The notes: generated from the letters alone by a model not told the origin. A stretch of 64,000 bases of DNA from Candidatus Endobugula sertula (GCA_001723645.1 MDLC01000005.1:1-64000); one strand, 5' to 3'. Shown: positions 38,911 through 48,550, counted from the stretch's first letter. Numbers and translations: made by a program.

Positions 38911-39867
38911 TCACGTAACCTCGAGGTTACTCACCGCCTCGAGCAAGGGCGCAGCTGGAGACACGCCTATATGTTGCTCATTACGCATTTTCGCCAATTG
39001 AATCTGTTTTTGTCTTTCACTGAATCGTTGGCGTTGTTCCGGCGTTAGCTGATCGTGGCAGCGAGGGCAGCTAACACCCAGTATATACCGCTCGGACTGT
39101 TTATCTTCTTCTGTAATTGGGTGCTTACAACCATGGCATTGGTCGTATATGCCTTTTCCTAAATCATGATCAACAGCAACACGATTATCAAAAACAAAGC
39201 ACTCTCCTTGCCACAAGCTCTCTTCTTTTGGCACATCTTCCAAATACTTTAAAATACCGCCTTTAAGATGATAAACCTCTTCAAAGCCCTGTTCTCTTAA
39301 GTAGGCGGTGGATTTCTCACAACGGATACCACCAGTACAAAACATAGCAACCTTTTTATTTTTCTCAGGGCTGAGATTCTCTTTCACATAAGCAGGGAAT
39401 TCACGGAATGTCGTAGTTTCAGGATTTATAGAGCCCTTAAAAGTACCAATTGCACACTCATAATAATTACGTGTATCAACAACAGTCACTTCGGGATCGC
39501 TGATCAACGTGTTCCAGTCTTTTGGGTCAACATAGGTCCCCACAATATGGTTGGGATCAATTCCTTCAACACCCATTGTCACAATTTCACGTTTGAGTTT
39601 GACCTTCATTCGATAAAAAGGCATTTCTTTGTGGAAAGACTCTTTATGCTCTAAGTTCACTAAGCGACTGTCTTTTTTCAAATACGCCAACAACCGATCA
39701 ACCCCTTCCCGACTACCCGCTACGGTGCCATTAATCCCCTCCGCGGCTAATAGCAAAGTACCTTTAATATTTTCAGAGAGGCATTTATCCAGTAATGGCT
39801 GTCGAAGCGCTTTATAATCGGGCAGGCTGACAAAATAGTAAAGTGCGGCAACAACAATTTGGCTCAT
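38911..39867 (-). CDS. trhO: tRNA uridine(34) hydroxylase (rhodanese-like)
   Basis: A rhodanese-domain protein that makes 5-hydroxyuridine at tRNA position 34 without oxygen-dependent flavin chemistry. N-terminal acylphosphatase-like domain (about 1-95), rhodanese domain with catalytic Cys in [12 protein letters not shown], and a C-terminal four-cysteine zinc-like site (CHGC and CPRC). The ATG at 39867 ([12 protein letters not shown]) is preferred over an upstream in-frame start because family members begin there. A -10 (TAGAAT) is found 50 bases upstream with the recurrent TCGTTAATT motif 5 bases before it. Confidence 0.93.
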   Translation of the reverse strand: MSQIVVAALYYFVSLPDYKALRQPLLDKCLSENIKGTLLLAAEGINGTVAGSREGVDRLLAYLKKDSRLVNLEHKESFHKEMPFYRMKVKLKREIVTMGVEGIDPNHIVGTYVDPKDWNTLISDPEVTVVDTRNYYECAIGTFKGSINPETTTFREFPAYVKENLSPEKNKKVAMFCTGGIRCEKSTAYLREQGFEEVYHLKGGILKYLEDVPKEESLWQGECFVFDNRVAVDHDLGKGIYDQCHGCKHPITEEDKQSERYILGVSCPRCHDQLTPEQRQRFSERQKQIQLAKMRNEQHIGVSPAAPLLEAVSNLEVT

Positions 39868-39968
39868 GACAGGAAGACTCAACAAATTAGCAGAACGAAA
39901 CAGTAAAAAAGGGGCGATTCTACCCTAAATTAACGACAAATTCACAATAGCGTTCGTTAATCCAGAGG

Positions 39969-40286
39969 CTATTGATGGTTTTTATTCCCTCCCATACACT
40001 GGGGAGAAGCTACCACGGTTTGATTTGCCTGCCATTCATCAGCAGAGAAGGTTTGCATAGTCAAAGCATGGACACTACTCGACATTTCTTCCTCCAGTAT
40101 TTGATACACCCGCCGCTGCCTCTGAATGAGTCTTAAACCCTCAAAATCTTTACTGACTATCACAAGCTTAAAGTGGGACTCTGAGCCATCAGGCACGTTA
40201 TGCTGATGACTTTCATTGATCACTTGGATATATTCAGGCGATAATGATTGCTGTAATTTTTCTGTAATGATTTTTTGAATAATCAC
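39969..40286 (-). CDS. bolA: BolA family protein
   Basis: A 105-residue BolA-like protein. The start is a GTG (40286) with AGGAG 8 bases upstream; an upstream in-frame GTG (40322) has no such site. Conserved family features are SHQHNVPDGSESHFKLVIVSKDFEGLRLIQRQRRVYQIL with the histidine used with glutaredoxin for Fe-S cluster binding. E. coli BolA is a stress and morphology regulator; this one is next to trhO on the same strand with about 100 bases between. Confidence 0.9.
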   Translation of the reverse strand: MIIQKIITEKLQQSLSPEYIQVINESHQHNVPDGSESHFKLVIVSKDFEGLRLIQRQRRVYQILEEEMSSSVHALTMQTFSADEWQANQTVVASPQCMGGNKNHQ

Positions 40287-40348
40287 TTTACAGACTCCTA
40301 TAGTCGTTAATAAAATAGTCACCGTTATAATGCTTTAGCAACGCGGAT

Positions 40349-40655
40349 TCAACTCGCAAGCTCGGCAAGCTTTTTACCATTGTCTGACATCAGAGTGGTG
40401 ACCTGATCAGACACAGACGCTAACAGACAAATATGTTATGAAGCTGTCAGTCGCCAATGGCTGAGTGCTCATCAATACTGACTCGATCAACCAGTTGGCT
40501 ACATCGGTTATGGCTGCCGTAACGTTTATGGCGCTGTTTTTGATAACGCAGATAACGGCCACCACGACGAGCTTTATTCTGGAGAACATACTGCTAGGTC
40601 CATTGATATCGTAGTTTATCCTCTAACCAATGCTTGTCGAGTTGCATTTACCCAT
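40349..40655 (-). pseudogene. IS30-family transposase, decayed remnant
   Basis: No intact frame exists, but the minus strand translates into typical IS30 transposase pieces in order: LEDKLRYQW (cf. EDKLxxxWSPEQI), then after a TAG the stretch RYLRYQKQRHKRYGSHNRC followed by RVSIDEHSAI (cf. RxKRYGSxDxRGxIxxRxSIDERP), then after a TGA and TAG the piece VTTLMSDNGKKLAELAS-stop (cf. TxTxDNGKEFAxH). At least three in-frame stops and a large internal deletion make it non-functional. It is flanked on its right by the terminal sequence shared with 10961-10979. Confidence 0.75.
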
Positions 40656-40748
40656 TGAATTCACGTAATAATGTAAGGGGGACCTGGGAAATTTATGCAT
40701 AGTTACTGTTGTCTACTTATTTATACACTTTAATTAATCTAATAACTT

Positions 40749-40964
40749 ATGAACAGGAAAATATTCATTAATCGTCGCCGGAAAGGCAGCGAACGTCGAG
40801 AAGAGACTGACCCTTGCAAAAGTCTTGGTATTGATATTTATCACAGAAAACGTCGAAAAAACTCTGAACGGCGTAAAGGACGCACCTTAGACGAGGATTA
40901 TTATGCTTTTGTATCGTCAATACAAAGCTTAAACAGTGATTTTTGCGACAATAGATACCATTAA
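40749..40964 (+). CDS. Small basic hypothetical protein (71 aa)
   Basis: A 71-residue, strongly basic protein with two similar arginine-rich blocks (NRRRKGSERR at 7-16 and KRRKNSERRKG at 34-44) separated by DPCKSLGIDIYHR, and a C-terminal tail with a few aromatics. The repeated R-x-G/N-S-E-R-R pattern and a Cys between them suggest a nucleic-acid or ribosome-associated small protein, similar to short proteins known in related gammaproteobacteria; I do not know a function. The opposite strand reads an open frame of similar length, but coding bias and the repeat favour this one. Confidence 0.6.
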   Translation: MNRKIFINRRRKGSERREETDPCKSLGIDIYHRKRRKNSERRKGRTLDEDYYAFVSSIQSLNSDFCDNRYH

Positions 40965-41083
40965 TTAACACGCCTCTATTAATATTGGCTTCGGGACCGT
41001 CTTTCCACCTAATGACACTTTATCTCGCTCTACTAGGGTAAGGTCTGAGGAAATTTCGGGTAATACTATCGCGACTTAGTCAA

Positions 41084-41761
41084 TTATAGCGCCCAGTTAA
41101 TCATTGCTTGACCATTATCTGCTAAGTATTGGTTGGTCTTAGAAAAGTGCCCATTACCCAAAAAGCCCCGGTGCGCTGATAGTGGTGAAGGATGAGGCGA
41201 TTGCAGAATATAATGCTTGCTACCATCAATGAGCCGCCCTTTTTTCTGGGCATAGCTCCCCCACAGTAAAAACACAATGCCTTCACGCAGCTCATTCAAG
41301 CGCTGAATTGCTTTGTCTGTAAACTCTTCCCAACCTCGATTCTGATGGGAACCCGCTTGCGCTTGTTGAACAGTCAGCGTGGCATTTAATAATAATACCC
41401 CTTGTTCCGCCCAGGATTGTAAGCATCCATGTTGAGGGATAGGAAGACCTAAATCTCGCTGAATTTCTTTAAAAATATTGACTAATGAAGGAGGAGAAGG
41501 GACCCCATATGGCACAGAAAAACATAAACCATGCGCTTGGCCTGGACCATGATAAGGGTCCTGTCCCAATATCACGACCTTAACATCATCAAAATGCGTA
41601 CTATTAAAAGCATTAAATATATTATTGCCCGTAGGATAAATAACTTTACCCTGAGCTTTTTCACTTAATAGAAATTGCTTTAATTGCTGCATATAGGGCT
41701 GATCAAACTCTACTTGCAAATGCTGTAACCAACTGTCATGTAATTGTATATTTTTTGTCAT
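41084..41761 (-). CDS. ung: Uracil-DNA glycosylase
   Basis: 225-residue family 1 UDG that removes uracil from DNA. Catalytic motif [18 protein letters not shown] with the general-base Asp, and the [11 protein letters not shown] leucine loop are intact. It has no operon partner; lysS begins its stop codon 87 bases further along the same strand. Confidence 0.97.
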   Translation of the reverse strand: MTKNIQLHDSWLQHLQVEFDQPYMQQLKQFLLSEKAQGKVIYPTGNNIFNAFNSTHFDDVKVVILGQDPYHGPGQAHGLCFSVPYGVPSPPSLVNIFKEIQRDLGLPIPQHGCLQSWAEQGVLLLNATLTVQQAQAGSHQNRGWEEFTDKAIQRLNELREGIVFLLWGSYAQKKGRLIDGSKHYILQSPHPSPLSAHRGFLGNGHFSKTNQYLADNGQAMINWAL

Positions 41762-41848
41762 TACTCTTCTGGGCCTTTAGACTAAACAGCAACAGTGTAC
41801 CACGACCTGAAACAACTACCGAAAGCGATAATACGTGTCAACCAAGCA

Positions 41849-43357
41849 TTATTCGGGCCTCATATGAGGAAACAGTAACACATCACGAATCGAAGGCGAG
41901 TCTGTTAACAGCATGACCAGACGATCAATACCAATACCCTCACCCGCAGTCGGCGGCAAACCATATTCCAAGGCACGCACATAATCTGCATCAAATTGCA
42001 TGGCTTCGTCGTCACCTGTCTCTTTCTCTGCCACTTGTTGTTGAAAGCGGTCAGCCTGATCTTCTGCATCATTCAATTCGGAGAAGCCATTAGCAATTTC
42101 ACGACCACCAACAAAAAACTCAAAGCGGTCAGTGACAAAAGGATTGTCATCATTACGACGTGCCAACGGAGACACTTCCGTTGGGTACTGTGTAATAAAT
42201 GTTGGATTATCCAATCGATGCTCGACCGTTTTCTCAAAAATTTCAATTTGTACCTTACCTAAACCCCAACTATCTTTCAGAGGAATCTTCAACGACTCAG
42301 CAATTTTACGCGCTCCCTCTTCTGTGGATAACTCATTCGCTGAAATATCAGGATTAAATCGCAGGATAGAATCAAACACACTTAAGCGAGCAAATGGCTT
42401 GGCAAAATCATAGACTTTTTCTTCAATTACCTCACCTTCTGCATTTTTAATCGTATTGTTAATATCGGTAGACCCTAAAACACTTTCAGCAAGCTTGCGT
42501 AACATATCCTCCGTCAAATCCATCAGATCATTATAATCTGCATAAGCTTGGTAAAATTCCAACATGGTAAATTCAGGGTTATGGCGAGTTGATAAGCCTT
42601 CATTCCGGAAATTACGATTGATTTCATACACACGCTCAAAGCCACCCACCACCAAACGCTTCAAGTACAACTCAGGGGCAATACGTAAATACATATCCAT
42701 ATCCAAGGCATTGTGATGAGTCATAAAGGGACGTGCGGTTGCACCACCAGGGATTGCCTGCAACATTGGGGTTTCAACCTCCAGGAAGCCGTTGGTATTC
42801 AGGTAGTTACGAATAAAACTCACCATTTGAGATCGCATGGTAAACGTATCACGAACACCTGGATTTATCATCAAATCGACATAGCGCTGACGATAACGCA
42901 TTTCCTGATCAGCAAGGCCATGATATTTATCCGGTAACGGACGCAATGCTTTGGTGAGCAGCTGGAACTCTTCCAAATTGACATAGAGGTCCCCTTTACT
43001 CGACTTATGTAATGCACCGCTAACATTCACAATGTCCCCAATATCCCAAAGCCCGCTGGTTGCTTTCAATAGCTTCTGAGCTTCTTTATTCGCATACAAC
43101 TGGATTTGGCCCGAACCATCCTGCAACACCATAAAAGGACCACGTTTCACCATAACACGACCCGCAACAGAAACCTGATGCCCCAGGATTTCCAACTCTT
43201 CTTTGGTTTTTTCACCATAAGCCTGCTGCAAAGCGGCAGCGGTATCTTCACGAACCACATTATTAGGAAACGCGACACCTTGCTCACGAATCGCGGCTAA
43301 CTTTTCACGGCGTTCCGCAATTAATTTGTTTTCATCTTGTGGCTGATGCTTTAACAT
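41849..43357 (-). CDS. lysS: Lysine--tRNA ligase
   Basis: Class II LysRS of 502 residues. An OB-fold anticodon-binding domain (about 60-180, [20 protein letters not shown]) precedes the catalytic core with motif 1 ([11 protein letters not shown]), motif 2 ([23 protein letters not shown]) and motif 3 ([12 protein letters not shown]). Follows prfB on the same strand after 60 bases, the pair arrangement conserved in E. coli, where both are translated from one mRNA. Confidence 0.97.
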   Translation of the reverse strand: MLKHQPQDENKLIAERREKLAAIREQGVAFPNNVVREDTAAALQQAYGEKTKEELEILGHQVSVAGRVMVKRGPFMVLQDGSGQIQLYANKEAQKLLKATSGLWDIGDIVNVSGALHKSSKGDLYVNLEEFQLLTKALRPLPDKYHGLADQEMRYRQRYVDLMINPGVRDTFTMRSQMVSFIRNYLNTNGFLEVETPMLQAIPGGATARPFMTHHNALDMDMYLRIAPELYLKRLVVGGFERVYEINRNFRNEGLSTRHNPEFTMLEFYQAYADYNDLMDLTEDMLRKLAESVLGSTDINNTIKNAEGEVIEEKVYDFAKPFARLSVFDSILRFNPDISANELSTEEGARKIAESLKIPLKDSWGLGKVQIEIFEKTVEHRLDNPTFITQYPTEVSPLARRNDDNPFVTDRFEFFVGGREIANGFSELNDAEDQADRFQQQVAEKETGDDEAMQFDADYVRALEYGLPPTAGEGIGIDRLVMLLTDSPSIRDVLLFPHMRPE

Positions 43358-43417
43358 ATTTTTCTACAGCTCTCATATTCTAAAGATAAAAGTAAAAATA
43401 AGAGTTGAAAACAAGGT

Positions 43418-44513
43418 TTATAAACCTGCTTTTAAGCTCGCTTCAATAAATTGATCCAGGTCACCATCAAGCACAGCCCGGCAATTGCTGGTTTGTACAT
43501 GGGTCCGCAAATCTTTGATACGTTGGTCATCCAACACATAAGAGCGAATCTGGCTACCCCAGCCAATGTCAAACTTGCTGTCTTCCATTTCCTGTTTATC
43601 CGCATTACGACGCTGTACTTCCTGTTCATACAGTTTCGCACGCAGCATCTTCCAAGCAATATCACGATTTTGGTGCTGAGAGCGCTGACTCTGACACTGC
43701 ACCACAATACCACTGGATTCATGAGTTAACCGCACCGCAGAGTCTGTTTTATTAACATGCTGACCTCCAGCCCCTGAGGCACGATAAGTATCTTCCCGTA
43801 CTTCAGACTTATCAACATCTATTTCAAAATTATCATCAATTTCCGGTGAAACAAACACGGAACCAAATGAGGTATGACGACGATTACCTGAATCAAAAGG
43901 TGATTTACGCACTAAACGGTGTACCCCAGTTTCAGTACGTAACCAACCAAAAGCATATTCACCTTCAAAATGAATAGTCGCGCTCTTAATACCTGCGACT
44001 TCTCCAGAAGAGGCTTCTTCCAGTGTCGTTTTAAATCCTTTCGCTTCACCCCAGCGTAGATACATACGTAACATCATGTTTGCCCAATCCTGAGCTTCTG
44101 TACCACCTGAACCAGACTGGATATCCAGATAGGCATTGTTAGGGTCATGTTCCCCAGCAAACATACGGTGAAACTCCAGGGTTTCCAAGTGTTTACTTAA
44201 CTGATCTATTTCCTGTTGAACATCCTGTAAGATATCTTTATCACCTTCCTCCACGGCCATACTTAACAGTTCATGGGCATCGGCAATCCCGGCATCCAAT
44301 CGATCAATGGTATTAACAATGGCCTCAAGAGAAGCTCGCTCACGCCCTAGAGCCTGCGCTTTATCAGGATCATTCCAGACATCGGGTTCGGCGAGTTCTA
44401 ATTCAACTTCTGCCAGTTGTTCCCGCTTAGCAGTGTAGTCAAAGATACCCCCTGAGTACATCAGTACGCTCATATAGGGATTTAAGGGCTAGTTGGTAGG
44501 GATTAATTTCCAT
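43418..44513 (-). CDS. prfB: Peptide chain release factor 2 (programmed +1 frameshift)
   Basis: RF2 recognises UGA and UAA. The gene is split in two frames. The true ATG is at 44513-44511 ([13 protein letters not shown]...), 25 codons run to an in-frame UGA at 44441-44439, and a +1 shift gives the second frame from codon GAC (44440-44438, [13 protein letters not shown]). The site is the canonical AGGGGG-TAT-CTT-TGA-C: an internal Shine-Dalgarno-like AGGGGG three bases before CTT, the slippery CUU, and UGA followed by C. The low efficiency of RF2 at UGA-C controls its own synthesis. The GGQ loop ([11 protein letters not shown]) is intact; total protein 364 residues. lysS follows. Confidence 0.97.
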
Positions 44514-44605
44514 AAATGATTAAGCTCATCGTACATAATGACAGAATAAAATAGCCGCAGAAAAAAATAACTGCAGGATAAAATTGGCTGCGGATTGTAC
44601 ATGAT

Positions 44606-45421
44606 TCAAGGCCGTGGCGATAGTAACTGGCTAAATAACAACTGACTGAGACGAATCCCTGCCAGTTGCAACTGTCTCAAAGCCACCGGATGATATTGAT
44701 CACAATATGAGTCTGGGAGTTTCGTCGGCAAATAACGATAAATTTTCTGCGTTACAGCTAATGATTCATTAGCCCATACCGTGGGTGATAATTGAGGCAA
44801 AACAGAATGTTTAAGAGACTGCTGATATAACGTCTGACCTAAACGTCTCCACCCACCTTTATAGCCACAATACAAGATATCACTATCCCAAAGACTATGT
44901 ATTGACAGACGTTTACCTTGAAAAACCACGTAACGACGATTACCCCCAAAATCATCCTTATAAGAAACATGCATGGGCTGATGGATATCACCTACAAAAT
45001 GCCCTATAAGCAATACAGCCTCGTCACGTTGGCGCTGGGATAATTCATTATTGTTTATTCGTCGTTGGTAGTAATCAATAGCCGTTACGATACATTGAGG
45101 CTTTGATTTTTGGTTGCGGTTATTTTTCTGCAACAAACAGCTAGACGAGGCAACATCACCCTTATTCTTGGAAACATTAACATAGTGCAACAGCTTCAAA
45201 TCCTTATAAAGCGCTTTGCTCTTTATATGATCAGCCCACATACAACTTTCAGCAAAAGTTTGATATCCCATCCTTTTGGCAACAGACAATAGCATGGACC
45301 GTACAAAAGTTTCCGAATAACGCCAGCTAATATCACAAACAACCTGATGCCCTAACGACCCCCAAGCATAAGTTTTAAATGAACCCAGCAAAAGTAATAT
45401 AAAAATCCAGTTCTGATTCAC
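44606..45421 (-). CDS. S1/P1-type zinc-dependent nuclease, secreted
   Basis: 271 residues with a signal peptide (about 1-19) cleaved just before a tryptophan (W20), the residue whose main-chain amine is a zinc ligand in P1 nuclease. Further ligands appear in GSLGHQVVC, DIHQPMHVSYKDDFGGN and HSLWDSDIL blocks. The enzyme degrades single-stranded DNA and RNA outside the cytoplasm, likely for phosphate or nucleotide scavenging. It stands alone; the next gene (bufA) is divergent, 150 bases away. Confidence 0.87.
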   Translation of the reverse strand: MNQNWIFILLLLGSFKTYAWGSLGHQVVCDISWRYSETFVRSMLLSVAKRMGYQTFAESCMWADHIKSKALYKDLKLLHYVNVSKNKGDVASSSCLLQKNNRNQKSKPQCIVTAIDYYQRRINNNELSQRQRDEAVLLIGHFVGDIHQPMHVSYKDDFGGNRRYVVFQGKRLSIHSLWDSDILYCGYKGGWRRLGQTLYQQSLKHSVLPQLSPTVWANESLAVTQKIYRYLPTKLPDSYCDQYHPVALRQLQLAGIRLSQLLFSQLLSPRP

Positions 45422-45573
45422 AAATTTTCATACTCTGTCATTATTTTTACTCTCATTACTCAAACGCAACGAACTTTTCATGATAAACATAGTCCTTAGT
45501 AGCATGCCTTTAAACTCAACGTTTCAAGGTATGGTAGATACTTAACCTTAAACATTATTGGAGAAAAACCATT

Positions 45574-45858
45574 ATGAGTAAAGTAAAAACATCACTAGCT
45601 ATTACCAGCGCTATCGCAGCAGGTTTATTTATGGCATCAGCTCAAGATGCTGTTGCTGGCCCTAAATTTGAAGCAGAAAAATGCTATGGTGTAGCAAAAG
45701 CAGGCAAAAATGACTGTGCTGCTGGACCTGGTACAAGCTGTGCGGGTACTGCTACTAACGATGGCCAAGGAAACGCTTGGATGTTTGTCCCTAAAGGTAG
45801 TTGTGAAAAATTGGTTGGCGGTAGCTTAGAGCCAACCGATACTAACTTACCAGGTTAA
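45574..45858 (+). CDS. bufA: Bufferin precursor peptide BufA1 (DUF2282)
   Basis: A 94-residue DUF2282 protein. A Sec-type signal peptide (about 1-28, ending DAVAG) precedes the core with four cysteines C37, C48, C56 and C77 ([14 protein letters not shown] and [16 protein letters not shown]). DUF2282 precursors encoded with DUF692 and DUF2063 proteins are bufferins: ribosomally made, modified, exported peptides in which core cysteines become thiooxazoles and that bind copper. The four-Cys pattern is as expected for the BufA1 class. A strong GGAGAAA ribosome site precedes the ATG. A terminator lies straight after it. Confidence 0.9.
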   Translation: MSKVKTSLAITSAIAAGLFMASAQDAVAGPKFEAEKCYGVAKAGKNDCAAGPGTSCAGTATNDGQGNAWMFVPKGSCEKLVGGSLEPTDTNLPG

Positions 45859-45877
45859 GATTTATAATGAATAGTGG

Positions 45878-45907
45878 AAAGGCCAGTTTACGCTGGCCTT
45901 TTTTTAT
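45878..45907 (+). terminator. Intrinsic terminator between bufA and bufB
   Basis: AAAGGCCAG-TTTACG-CTGGCCTTT is a perfect 9-bp hairpin (45878-45901) followed by a T-rich run. It stands 20 bases after bufA, before the biosynthetic genes, so most transcripts should end here and a minority read through, giving much more precursor than maturase. Confidence 0.8.
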
Positions 45908-45966
45908 ATAACATATGAAAAAACATTAAAGAACGTGCATTTTTTACGTTACACAGTCACCATGAG

Positions 45967-46833
45967 ATTACTATAACAAAACAACTCACCGGTGTCGGTA
46001 TAGGTCTTAAGGCCCAGCATTATAATGAAATACTGGATCGTAAGCCTGAAATCGATTGGTTTGAAGTTCATCCCGAAAACTATATGGGCGAAGGTGGATT
46101 ACCCCATAAATACCTACGGCAAATTAGCGATATCTACCCTCTATCCATGCATGGCGTAGGTCTATCTCTCGGTAGTGCAGACGGCATTAGCGAAACACAT
46201 CTTGCCGCACTAAAAAAAGTCGTTAAACGCTATCAACCCGCACTAGTCTCTGAGCATTTATCTTGGAGCCATTGGAATAAAATCTTTCTTAACGATTTAC
46301 TGCCTATCCCCTATAATCATGAAGCTCTCCACATCGTAGTCAGTAATATTCAACAGGTACAGAATACCCTGGAGCGACAGATTCTTATTGAAAACCCTTC
46401 GGCTTATCTCGGTTTTCAACAAAGCGATATGCCTGAAACAGAATTCCTTCGCAACATCGTTGCACAAATCCATTGCGGTTTACTTTTGGATATCAACAAT
46501 GTTTATGTGTCAGCCAATAATCAACATTACTCGGCTACAGACTATATTGATAACTATCCTTTACATGCCGTAGGTGAAATTCATCTGGCAGGACACACTA
46601 AAGAAATCATTGACAATGAAACGGTACTTATTGATGATCATGGTTCGGCAATCACTGACGAAGTATGGCAATTATTTCAATATACATTAAACAAATTGCC
46701 GCACCATGTACCCGTACTCATTGAGTGGGATACTGATATTCCCGAACTGGATACATTAGTGTCTGAAACAATAAAAGCCAACCACTATTTGCAATCTTTA
46801 CCCTTTTCACAAACCGTAAAGCCCGCGCTATGA
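45967..46833 (+). CDS. bufB: Bufferin maturation protein BufB (DUF692), start uncertain
   Basis: DUF692 metalloenzyme (MbnB-like) that modifies the precursor cysteines with BufC. The conserved beginning LTGVGIGLKAQHYNEIL and the EVHPENYMGEGG block lie upstream of the first in-frame ATG (46084), so translation must begin earlier, but the open frame back to a TGA at 45916 has no ATG, GTG or TTG. Candidates are the ATT at 45967 or a lost base: an ATG in another frame at 45962 reads ATGAG-ATT and would join the right frame if one base followed AG. Later blocks (MHGVGLSLGSAD, SEHLSW, DINNVYVSA, HLAGHT, IDDHG, LIEWD) are intact. The final ATGA overlaps bufC. Confidence 0.85.
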   Translation: MTITKQLTGVGIGLKAQHYNEILDRKPEIDWFEVHPENYMGEGGLPHKYLRQISDIYPLSMHGVGLSLGSADGISETHLAALKKVVKRYQPALVSEHLSWSHWNKIFLNDLLPIPYNHEALHIVVSNIQQVQNTLERQILIENPSAYLGFQQSDMPETEFLRNIVAQIHCGLLLDINNVYVSANNQHYSATDYIDNYPLHAVGEIHLAGHTKEIIDNETVLIDDHGSAITDEVWQLFQYTLNKLPHHVPVLIEWDTDIPELDTLVSETIKANHYLQSLPFSQTVKPAL

Positions 46834-47609
46834 AGCATTTATCACAATGGCAACAGGATTTCACAGAATCCCTATTTACTGATTTATCATCATCACTGCA
46901 AGCCAGCTTTCAAACAATGTCGGAAACGGCACAACAGCAGCGCTTTGCCATCTATAAAAACAACGTGTTTTATTCACTGAGTAATGCCTTGGGTGATTTA
47001 TATCCAGTGGTAAAACGCTTGGTAGGTGATGATTTTTTTGCAGGAACGGCGGCTTATTATTTACAACAACATCCACCACAACAAGCCGCCATGGTGTCTT
47101 TCGGACAGGAGTTTCCCGAGTTTTTACAAGACTTTGAACACACACAAACTATGCCCTATTTAAGCCACGTAGCCCAACTCGAACTATATTGGCACCAAGC
47201 TTACCATGCCAAGGATGAAATAGCACTTCACAAAGAAGACTTTTCCAATATGAACCCTGAAGACCTAGCAACTGCCACAATCACATTCCATCCGTCTCTA
47301 AGTATATTATCATCAGATTATCCTATTTTCAGTATTTGGCAGACCAACCAAGAGGACAATGAAAACCAGGAAAACATACACCTCAATGAACGCCAACAGG
47401 TTTTAGTGGTCAGACCGTATGATGAGGTTGTATTGTATAAGATCGATAATGGCATCTATACCTTTATCGATAGATTACGTAAACGGGCTTCCTTTGAAGA
47501 GGCTATCGAGGATACAATAACCGAAGATAACCAGTTTGATACAAGTGCTGGTATTCGTTTTTTAATTCAGGAACACTTATTAACAAATATTCTTTATAAT
47601 AACAGCTAA
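46830..47609 (+). CDS. bufC: Bufferin maturation partner BufC (DUF2063 DNA-binding-domain-like)
   Basis: 259 residues; starts with the DUF2063 signature (QQDFTESLFTD, RFAIYKNNVFYSLSNALGDLYPVVKRLVGDDFF, SFGQEFPEFL), then a C-terminal part without clear fold. It works with the DUF692 protein to bind and modify the leader/core of the peptide, as MbnC does in methanobactin. The four-base ATGA overlap with bufB points to tight translational coupling. Confidence 0.88.
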   Translation: MKHLSQWQQDFTESLFTDLSSSLQASFQTMSETAQQQRFAIYKNNVFYSLSNALGDLYPVVKRLVGDDFFAGTAAYYLQQHPPQQAAMVSFGQEFPEFLQDFEHTQTMPYLSHVAQLELYWHQAYHAKDEIALHKEDFSNMNPEDLATATITFHPSLSILSSDYPIFSIWQTNQEDNENQENIHLNERQQVLVVRPYDEVVLYKIDNGIYTFIDRLRKRASFEEAIEDTITEDNQFDTSAGIRFLIQEHLLTNILYNNS

Positions 47610-47628
47610 AATAATGGGAGTAGCCAGA

Positions 47629-48099
47629 ATGAAAACCGCTCTTTGCCAGGTATTAAGTCCTATAGAAAGTCTATTTTCGGCTATCCCCGAATGGGTAGTC
47701 AATATTGCCATGCGCTTGGTAATCTTTAAAATATTCTGGTTCTCCGTCCAGACAAAAATTGTTGGCTGGACAATTGGCGGCCAACACTTCGCATTTTGGA
47801 ATGTAACAGACAATACTTTTTTACTCTTTGATTTCGAATATAACATCCCGCTTATTCCCAGCGAAATTGCTGCTTATATGGGAACCTTTGGTGAATTTTT
47901 CCTGCCCCTTGCGATCCTATTTGGCTTTATGACTCGTTTTGCCGCAGCAGGATTGATGGTAATGACCCTAGTGATTCAGTTTTTCGTTTATCCTGACGCT
48001 TGGTGGAACGTTCATGTATTTTGGGTATTGATACTATTGTACATTATCCGTAACGGTGGTGGCAGCCTCTCTCTTGATACACTTATTTTTAAAAAATAA
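47629..48099 (+). CDS. DoxX family membrane protein of the bufferin operon
   Basis: 156 residues from the ATG at 47629 (GGGAG 8 bases upstream; an in-frame ATG at 47614 is less well placed). Four membrane segments are visible, including MRLVIFKIFWFSV and GLMVMTLVIQFFVYP. DoxX proteins are the fourth gene (gigD) of the Caulobacter metal-induced gigABCD operon. Its exact function is unknown, probably membrane redox or export support. An unrelated hairpin (AACCAAC-CTCCAT-GTTGGTT, 48299-48318) lies 200 bases further down. Confidence 0.85.
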   Translation: MKTALCQVLSPIESLFSAIPEWVVNIAMRLVIFKIFWFSVQTKIVGWTIGGQHFAFWNVTDNTFLLFDFEYNIPLIPSEIAAYMGTFGEFFLPLAILFGFMTRFAAAGLMVMTLVIQFFVYPDAWWNVHVFWVLILLYIIRNGGGSLSLDTLIFKK

Positions 48100-48430
48100 A
48101 TCGTTAGCCATTATTGATTAGCTGCTTATAGCGCTGGGTGGATGCCCCTTAAACAGGGTCACTGTTTGTTCAAGTAAAGCCACCTTAGCCAGTTGAATTT
48201 GTAGAAGAAAACCTTGACAAAAGAACAAACTCATTGAAGAAAAAAATAAAGCGCTCAAGCATAAAACTCAGTATATTGTTCGTAAGCACCCAATGAATGA
48301 ACCAACCTCCATGTTGGTTCTCATTTAATTACCCTCTTACTACTGGGAGAAATTCATCCAGTTATGGACAAATTAAATAATGAATCAAGAAAAACACCTA
48401 ATCAAGTATTGTTAGACATCAATCTACCGA
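48100..48430. other. Gene-poor stretch after the bufferin operon
   Basis: About 330 bases without a supported gene. A 7-bp hairpin ACCAAC-CTCCAT-GTTGGT is at 48300-48317. Translations of both strands do not give any recognisable transposase or gene remnant. Confidence 0.4.
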
Positions 48431-48550
48431 TTACGCTAGCAAGTTAAATCTACGCCATATCTTATTGCATGTGAGCACACAAGTATTGACTCCACTTATA
48501 CTGCGCCTAAATGTTTGAGTAATTGGGCAACGATCAATAATAAGTTTCAT
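48431..48550 (-). CDS. Possible small protein (39 aa)
   Basis: An ATG with a full AGGAGG ribosome site 6 bases upstream (minus strand), then 39 codons (MKLIIDRCPITQTFRRS...). The peptide is basic with three cysteines and no clear membrane segment. The strength of the site is striking for an otherwise empty stretch; no homologue is known to me. Confidence 0.35.
   Translation of the reverse strand: MKLIIDRCPITQTFRRSISGVNTCVLTCNKIWRRFNLLA

Noticed and set aside
40407..40589. 60-codon minus-strand frame
   Set aside because: It overlaps the IS30 transposase remnant in a different frame; the recognisable transposase blocks are in the other frames.
44521..44605. Upstream open sequence as an extra prfB N terminus
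   Set aside because: The first frame of prfB begins cleanly at the ATG at 44513, matching the known RF2 N terminus.
48100..48430. Possible IS66-type remnant after the DoxX gene
   Set aside because: Translations of both strands gave only vague Lys/Leu-rich text, no transposase motif.
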